A stretch of DNA of 29,668 bases from DAOTVD01 sp034437075 (lineage in GTDB: Bacteria; Chloroflexota; Anaerolineae; Aggregatilineales; J027). Each line of letters opens with the position of its first letter. Positions within the stretch are counted from its first letter, which is position 1. Where the stretch lies: NCBI GenBank assembly GCA_034437075.1, contig DAOTVD010000329.1, positions 1 through 29,668 on the forward strand. The letters run 5' to 3'. This document shows, in pieces, positions 24,122 through 29,668 of the stretch. Made by a program: the position numbers and the translations under genes. The notes beneath the pieces are model-generated. The model was not told the origin of the DNA and did not search any database. It saw only the letters and a program-made list of their open reading frames with translations.

Positions 24122-24793
24122 TTAGCCATTTGCTCCTAACATATTCTGTACCAACTCAATCAATGCGGGGCCGTTCGGCGGCTCATCCGCCCATACCAGC
24201 GCCGGGTCTAGGACGAAATCCGGCAGTAGGGTCGAACGCAGCAGGCCATCCTCGCGCGCCAGACGATGATAAAAGCCACCTTCGCCTAGCACATTCACAT
24301 CCACATTTTTGCGGAAGGGGTCAATCAGCCAATATTCCGGCACCCCGGCCAATTCGTATTCCTGGAACTTCGCGCCGTAGTCCCGCCCGACGCTTTCCGG
24401 CGAGACAATTTCGATGGCGATGTCCGCCGGGCCATCTAGGTAGGTGTCTTTAAGACGGTCTTTATGTTCATTCAGCACGATGACCAGATCAGGTTCGCGA
24501 CGCGGCAATCCATCCGCCACACGCATAGAAAACCCTGCCGAGATGATGCGCCCCAGAGGCCGAAAGCCAACGGACAATGTTATGAGTACCAACAGGAGGT
24601 TTTGCACCATCTGGTGATAGATATTGTTTGACATAACCTTGATAACTCTCCCCTCATGCCACTCGGCAGGGTGGCCATCAAAAGCGCGCAAAAACACATC
24701 ATACGGCACATTATGCGCGATGATCGTCTCGCCCGCGAAGGGATCATTCGGCAGGGTGATTTGCCCGTCCGTGACCTGCTGCGAATCCGCCAT
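24122..24793 (-). CDS. Uma2-family (DUF820) nuclease-like protein
   Basis: A 223-residue PD-(D/E)XK-type protein of the Uma2 family. The putative active site is visible: EPDLVIVL, the acidic IEIVSPES, and AKFQEYELAGVPEYWLIDP, whose lysine completes the motif. Uma2 genes are numerous in Cyanobacteria and Chloroflexota and their function is not established. This copy lies between leuC (11 nt upstream) and leuD (0 nt), in the same direction, with a good AAAGGAG site. It looks like an insertion into a conserved operon that has kept the reading of both neighbours. Confidence 0.85.
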   Translation of the reverse strand: MADSQQVTDGQITLPNDPFAGETIIAHNVPYDVFLRAFDGHPAEWHEGRVIKVMSNNIYHQMVQNLLLVLITLSVGFRPLGRIISAGFSMRVADGLPRREPDLVIVLNEHKDRLKDTYLDGPADIAIEIVSPESVGRDYGAKFQEYELAGVPEYWLIDPFRKNVDVNVLGEGGFYHRLAREDGLLRSTLLPDFVLDPALVWADEPPNGPALIELVQNMLGANG

Positions 24794-24804
24794 AATCGGC
24801 TCCT

Positions 24805-26235
<1,431 letters not shown>

Positions 26236-26297
26236 GGTGTCTCTCTTTGGCTTGCTTACGGATATTTCTAGGTAATCATGACGACATAGATAACGAA

Positions 26298-26317
26298 GGG
26301 GCAGGCGCGCCCGCCCC
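26298..26317 (-). terminator. GC-rich hairpin between leuA and leuC
   Basis: On the minus-strand transcript GGGGCGGG pairs with CCUGCCCC (one G-U pair) around a CGCG loop, 12 nt after the leuA stop. Only a weak U-rich stretch (TTCGTTAT) follows, so it is at best a leaky terminator or attenuator. It could instead stabilise the upstream mRNA end. It would set the ratio of leuA to leuCD expression. Confidence 0.35.
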
Positions 26318-26329
26318 AGTTTGCTTGGG

Positions 26330-27937
26330 TTAGCTTTCTGCTTTACCCAGCGTTACTTGCGTGGATTCCGCGCCCTGGTTTTGCATCCAAGCCAGCAGGC
26401 GATTCAAGGCCGCGAGATACGCCTTGGCGCTGCTGACGATAATATCGGGGTCAGCCGCATAACCGCCAAACGTGCGGTAATCGTCTTCTTCGGCGGCATC
26501 GTCATGGCAAATGCGCACCGAGACTTCCCCTTGCGCGTCGATACCTTCCGTCACCGCATGGACACTATATTCCAACAGGGTCACGGGCTGGCGAACCACC
26601 GCGTCAATTGTGCGGTAGACGGCATCCACCGGGCCGACGCCCACCCGCGCTTCAATGTATTCTGCCCCATCCGGGCCAGACATGCGGATGGTGGCCGTGG
26701 GCATGCCCATCGTACCGCAGGCGACCTGAATATCATGCAGTTGGAAGAACTCCGGCGGACTCATGACCTTGTCAAACACGATGGCTTCCAGGTCAGCGTC
26801 GGTGATGATCTTTTTCTTATCGGCCACTTCTTTGAAGCGCAAAAAGGCCACCTGAAACTGATCATCGTCCAGTTCATAGCCGAGTTCAACGAAGCGGGTC
26901 TTCAGGGCATGGCGTCCGCTGTGCTTGCCGAGCACCAATTTGCTTTGATGCAAGCCGACCATCTCCGGCGTCATGATCTCGTAGGTGCGGTTGTCTTTGA
27001 GCATGCCATCTTGGTGAATCCCGGCCTCGTGCGCGAAGGCATTCGCGCCGACGATGGCCTTGTTGGCTTGCACGCCCATCCCCGTATAGTTAGCGACCAT
27101 CTTGCTCGTGCGGGTGATCTGCGTGGTGTCGATATTGGTTTCTAGGCCGAAGATGCTCTCGCGGGTGCGCAAGGCCATCACGACTTCTTCCAGGCTGGTG
27201 TTGCCCGCGCGCTCGCCGATGCCGTTGATGGTGACTTCGACTTGCCGCGCGCCCGCCGCGATGCCTTCTAGCGTGTTGGCCGTCGCCAAGCCGAGGTCGT
27301 TATGGCAATGCGTTGACCAAATAACGGACTCGCTGCCGGGCGTCTCCGTGATGAGCTTGCGCATCAATGCGCCGAATTCATCCGGGACGGTGTAGCCGAC
27401 TGTGTCGGGAATATTGAGCGTCGTGGCGCCGGACTCAATCGCGACTTGCAGCACCAGTTTTAGAAATTCGGGATCGCTGCGCCCGGCATCTTCAGGGCTG
27501 AACTCGACATCTTCGCAGAAGCTACGCGCATACGCCACCATATTCTTGACACGATCAACGACTTCTTCAGGGTCCATGCGCAGCTTATACTGCATATGGA
27601 TTTCCGACGTGGCCAAAAAGGTATGGATGCGCGGTTTGGCGGCATTTTGCACCGCCTCCCAGGCTTTCTGGATGTCTTTTTCGTTGGCGCGCGCCAACCC
27701 GGCGATAATCGGCCCTTGGAGCGTGCCGACTTCTTCCGCGATGCGCTGCACCGCGCGCAGGTCATCCGGCGAAGCCGCCGGGAAGCCCGCTTCGATCACA
27801 TCCACGCCCAGCGCGGCAAGTTGGCGCGCGATTTCGAGCTTCTCGTTGCTGGTCAGGCTGGCACCGGGCGACTGCTCGCCATCACGCAGGGTCGTGTCAA
27901 AAATGTGTACGACATTCGGGCCTTCTTTGCGATTCAT
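26330..27937 (-). CDS. leuA: 2-isopropylmalate synthase
   Basis: Condenses 2-oxoisovalerate with acetyl-CoA, the committed step of leucine synthesis. The 535-residue protein has the DRE-TIM barrel entry DTTLRDGEQSPG, the metal-binding STHCHNDLGLA near 210, INGIGERAGNTSLEE, and GIHQDGMLKDNRTYEIM. A C-terminal LeuA-dimer (leucine-feedback) domain covers the last 140 residues or so. I chose ATG 27937, with AAAGGA 11 nt upstream; the longer in-frame TTG at 27970 would run inside the leader ORF region. The leader ORF stop overlaps this ATG (ATGA), so leuA translation is probably coupled to it. Confidence 0.96.
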   Translation of the reverse strand: MNRKEGPNVVHIFDTTLRDGEQSPGASLTSNEKLEIARQLAALGVDVIEAGFPAASPDDLRAVQRIAEEVGTLQGPIIAGLARANEKDIQKAWEAVQNAAKPRIHTFLATSEIHMQYKLRMDPEEVVDRVKNMVAYARSFCEDVEFSPEDAGRSDPEFLKLVLQVAIESGATTLNIPDTVGYTVPDEFGALMRKLITETPGSESVIWSTHCHNDLGLATANTLEGIAAGARQVEVTINGIGERAGNTSLEEVVMALRTRESIFGLETNIDTTQITRTSKMVANYTGMGVQANKAIVGANAFAHEAGIHQDGMLKDNRTYEIMTPEMVGLHQSKLVLGKHSGRHALKTRFVELGYELDDDQFQVAFLRFKEVADKKKIITDADLEAIVFDKVMSPPEFFQLHDIQVACGTMGMPTATIRMSGPDGAEYIEARVGVGPVDAVYRTIDAVVRQPVTLLEYSVHAVTEGIDAQGEVSVRICHDDAAEEDDYRTFGGYAADPDIIVSSAKAYLAALNRLLAWMQNQGAESTQVTLGKAES

Positions 27938-28026
27938 GATAGGGGTGTTCCTTTCTTGGTTACATAACAAATGATCTTAGGTTGGGTGTTTCGGGTCTTA
28001 AGGCCACTAAGGTCACTCTCAAGCAT
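27934..28026 (-). CDS. 30-codon leader ORF before leuA
   Basis: An ATG at 28026 opens a 30-residue frame ending in TGA that overlaps the leuA start (ATGA). Its upstream sequence AGAAAGGGGGTGAT (28031-28044) matches the consensus complement of the 16S 3' tail at 13 of 14 positions, the mismatch being a G-U pair, with ideal spacing. The peptide has leucines at 2, 6 and 9 (all CTT) and 29, then isoleucines at 18 and 19 and valine 22, 7 branched-chain residues of 30. It may be a regulatory leader peptide sensing branched-chain aminoacyl-tRNA, or a coupling device that delivers ribosomes to leuA. No classic terminator stem is visible. Confidence 0.5.
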   Translation of the reverse strand: MLESDLSGLKTRNTQPKIICYVTKKGTPLS

Positions 28027-28059
28027 AGAAATCACCCCCTTTCTGGACTTCGATGAATA

Positions 28060-28422
28060 CTACAGCCATTCGGCCTGAACGGTGCGGTCGCTATCCGCCG
28101 CATTGCCGGTGTTGGTCGTGCTGGCGGGTTCAAAGAGCATCACCTGGCATTCACCTTCGGCCACGGGTTTATGCTCCACGCCACGCGGCACGATGATAAA
28201 TTCGCCAGGATTTATCGTTTCTACCCGGTCGCGGAAATGCATCTGCAACTGGCCGCTAACCACGAAAAACAATTCGTCTTCGGCCTCATGTTGGTGCCAG
28301 ATGAATTCGCCGGATAGCTTGGCCAGCTTCACATGCATCGCATTTACCTGGCCCACGATGCGCGGTTGCCACGGCTGCGGGATTTGCGCGAACTTTTGCG
28401 CCAGATTCACCACATCGCTCAT
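28060..28422 (-). CDS. Single-domain cupin protein
   Basis: A 120-residue cupin. Motif 1 is GEFIWHQHEAEDELFFVVSG, with metal-ligand candidates H43, H45 and E50; motif 2 is GEFIIVPRGVEH, with the fourth ligand H84. This is a complete 2-His-Glu-His site, so it probably binds a metal. The function is not known; small cupins of this kind include mannose-6-phosphate-isomerase-like and sensor proteins. It sits 5 nt after ilvC and 33 nt before the leuA leader ORF, inside the branched-chain run. Confidence 0.85.
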   Translation of the reverse strand: MSDVVNLAQKFAQIPQPWQPRIVGQVNAMHVKLAKLSGEFIWHQHEAEDELFFVVSGQLQMHFRDRVETINPGEFIIVPRGVEHKPVAEGECQVMLFEPASTTNTGNAADSDRTVQAEWL

Positions 28423-28427
28423 GAGGC

Positions 28428-29441
28428 TTAGTCCTGCTGCTTGATCTCTTTGGCGTTCAAGAAGGGCATCATCTTGCGCAAATCCGCGCCGACTTGCTCA
28501 ATCAGCAGATCGTGCTCGGCCTGGCGACGTTGGCGGAAGTTCGGCAAGCCCTCTTCGTTCTCTTTGATCCACTTTTGCGCGAAGGTGCCATCCTGGATTT
28601 CAGCCAGAATACCCGACATTTCTTCGCGGATGGCATCCGGCACCACGCGCTCACCGGAGACATAGCCGCCATATTCCGCCGTGTTGCTGACGCTGTACCA
28701 CATATAGCTCAGGCCGCCTTCGTAGATCAGATCGACAATGAGCTTTAGCTCGTGCAGGCATTCGAAATAGGCGACTTCCGGCTGATAACCAGCCTTAACT
28801 AGCGTTTCGAAGCTCGCGCGAATGAGGCCCGCCACACCGCCACACAGCACGACTTGCTCGCCAAACAAATCTGTTTCGGTTTCTTCTTTGAACGTGGTTT
28901 CGATGACACCCGCGCGCGTGCAACCGAGGGCTTTAGCATAGGCTAACGCGCGTGACATCGCTTCGCCGCTAGCATCGTTCTCTACCGCTACCAGGGCCGG
29001 TACGCCCGCGCCTTCGGTGAAGACCTCGCGCACGCGATGCCCCGGCGCTTTGGGCGCAACCATCGCCACATCAACATCTTTGGGCGGCACGATTTGGTCG
29101 TAGCGGATGTTAAACCCATGGGCGAACATCAACATATTGCCACTTTCCAGATACGGCGCGATCTCGTTGGCATACACCCCCGCCTGCTTAGTGTCGGGGA
29201 TGAGGATCATAATCACGTCGGCAGCCTTAGCAGCATCCGCGACGTTGTGCACGGTCAGGCCATCGGCTTCGGCCTTGGCACGGCTCTTGCTGCCTTCGTG
29301 CAAGCCGACGATGGCCCGCAGGCCGCTATCCTTCAGATTTTGGGCGTGGGCGTGACCCTGGCTGCCATAGCCGATAATGGCAATTGTCTTGTCTTCTAAT
29401 ATACTCAGGTCGGCATCCTGATCATAATACATCTGGGCCAT
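28428..29441 (-). CDS. ilvC: Ketol-acid reductoisomerase
   Basis: Converts acetolactate or acetohydroxybutyrate to the dihydroxy acids in valine and isoleucine synthesis. The 337-residue class I enzyme starts with a Rossmann motif GYGSQGHAHAQNL. The loop GLHEGSKSRAKAE follows, whose serines are consistent with NADPH. The catalytic region has KAPGHRVR, TTFKEETETDLFGEQ and the knotted domain FECLHELKLIVDLIYEGG. Length is normal for class I. It starts 11 nt after the ilvN stop, with AAGGA overlapping that stop. Gene order ilvN-ilvC-leuA is common. Confidence 0.97.
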   Translation of the reverse strand: MAQMYYDQDADLSILEDKTIAIIGYGSQGHAHAQNLKDSGLRAIVGLHEGSKSRAKAEADGLTVHNVADAAKAADVIMILIPDTKQAGVYANEIAPYLESGNMLMFAHGFNIRYDQIVPPKDVDVAMVAPKAPGHRVREVFTEGAGVPALVAVENDASGEAMSRALAYAKALGCTRAGVIETTFKEETETDLFGEQVVLCGGVAGLIRASFETLVKAGYQPEVAYFECLHELKLIVDLIYEGGLSYMWYSVSNTAEYGGYVSGERVVPDAIREEMSGILAEIQDGTFAQKWIKENEEGLPNFRQRRQAEHDLLIEQVGADLRKMMPFLNAKEIKQQD

Positions 29442-29452
29442 GCGGTTTGTCC

Positions 29453-29668
29453 TTAATCTTGGCTCGGGCTATCTTGTTGAACAATCGATTGCGTGCCATT
29501 TCCATTATGGTAGGTAATCGCGCGCGTAGAGCGTTTGCTTTCGTAATCCACCTGGCGCAAGGTGCGTACGCCCCGCCCCAGGCTGACGACACCCGTGCGG
29601 GCGATCTCGCGAATCCCGAAGGGCTCTAGGGCCGTGATCGTGTTCTCAACGTGGGCTGGTTCGCCGGT
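29453..29668 (-). CDS. ilvN: Acetolactate synthase small subunit, C-terminal part
   Basis: The last 71 codons of a gene that enters from the right edge. The segment ALEPFGIREIARTGVVSLGRG is the recognisable end of the IlvN/IlvH regulatory subunit (family pattern ... PFGI.ei.RtG..al.RG). A tail of about 38 residues follows the usual end, longer than in most homologues and rich in polar residues. This subunit regulates the catalytic IlvB by valine. ilvB would be expected upstream, outside the window. Confidence 0.9.
   Translation of the reverse strand, partial: TGEPAHVENTITALEPFGIREIARTGVVSLGRGVRTLRQVDYESKRSTRAITYHNGNGTQSIVQQDSPSQD

Noticed and set aside
26321..27145. 274-codon open frame on the + strand opposite leuA
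   Set aside because: It is antisense to a clearly conserved gene, shows no recognisable domain, and is explained by codon bias of leuA.
27938..28059. T-box riboswitch before leuA
   Set aside because: No T-box consensus or terminator/antiterminator pair is visible; the leader ORF explains the region better.

Overview
The window is about 29.7 kb of bacterial chromosome, moderately GC-rich and densely coding. There are no rRNA, tRNA, CRISPR or insertion-sequence signals, and no gene-free stretch exceeds 300 bases. Gene style (PucR/CdaR regulators, Uma2 nuclease, LysM lipoprotein, GT39-type glycosyltransferase, citramalate synthase, ATGA overlaps, many weak Shine-Dalgarno sites) suggests a Chloroflexota-type bacterium, probably Anaerolineae-like. 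This placement is inference from gene style, not from a marker gene.

Layout. (1) 1-7.4 kb is a mixed block. It holds the start of a secreted protein, yajC, a membrane NERD-domain protein paired with a GT39-type glycosyltransferase, a LysM lipoprotein, a DUF1295 membrane enzyme, dprA, and an orphan cNMP-binding sensor histidine kinase. (2) 7.5-17.9 kb is a nitrogen-assimilation block on the + strand: a PucR-type regulator, a divergent glutamate synthase large subunit, a second PucR-type regulator co-transcribed with it, a strong terminator, an Amt ammonium transporter and a divergent P-II protein with its own terminator. The glutamate synthase promoter region carries a perfect 11-bp inverted repeat. 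(3) 17.9-29.7 kb is one long minus-strand biosynthetic run, in transcription order: ilvN (partial), ilvC, cupin, a 30-codon leader ORF, leuA, leuC, uma2, leuD, marC, cimA, leuB, pheA, aspartate kinase. Several junctions overlap as ATGA.

How the genes work together. Amt brings in ammonium, P-II would normally gate Amt, and glutamate synthase makes the glutamate that feeds branched-chain and aromatic transamination. The minus-strand run supplies leucine (leuABCD), valine/isoleucine (ilvNC), isoleucine precursor from pyruvate via citramalate (cimA with leuBCD), phenylpyruvate (pheA) and the entry step to aspartate-family amino acids.

The most interesting signals are these: the small ORF before leuA, whose Shine-Dalgarno is almost fully complementary to the 16S tail and whose stop overlaps the leuA start; the glutamate synthase flanked by two PucR regulators with a paired operator; a P-II that has lost several canonical 2-oxoglutarate and ATP contacts; and a Uma2-type nuclease gene wedged between leuC and leuD.
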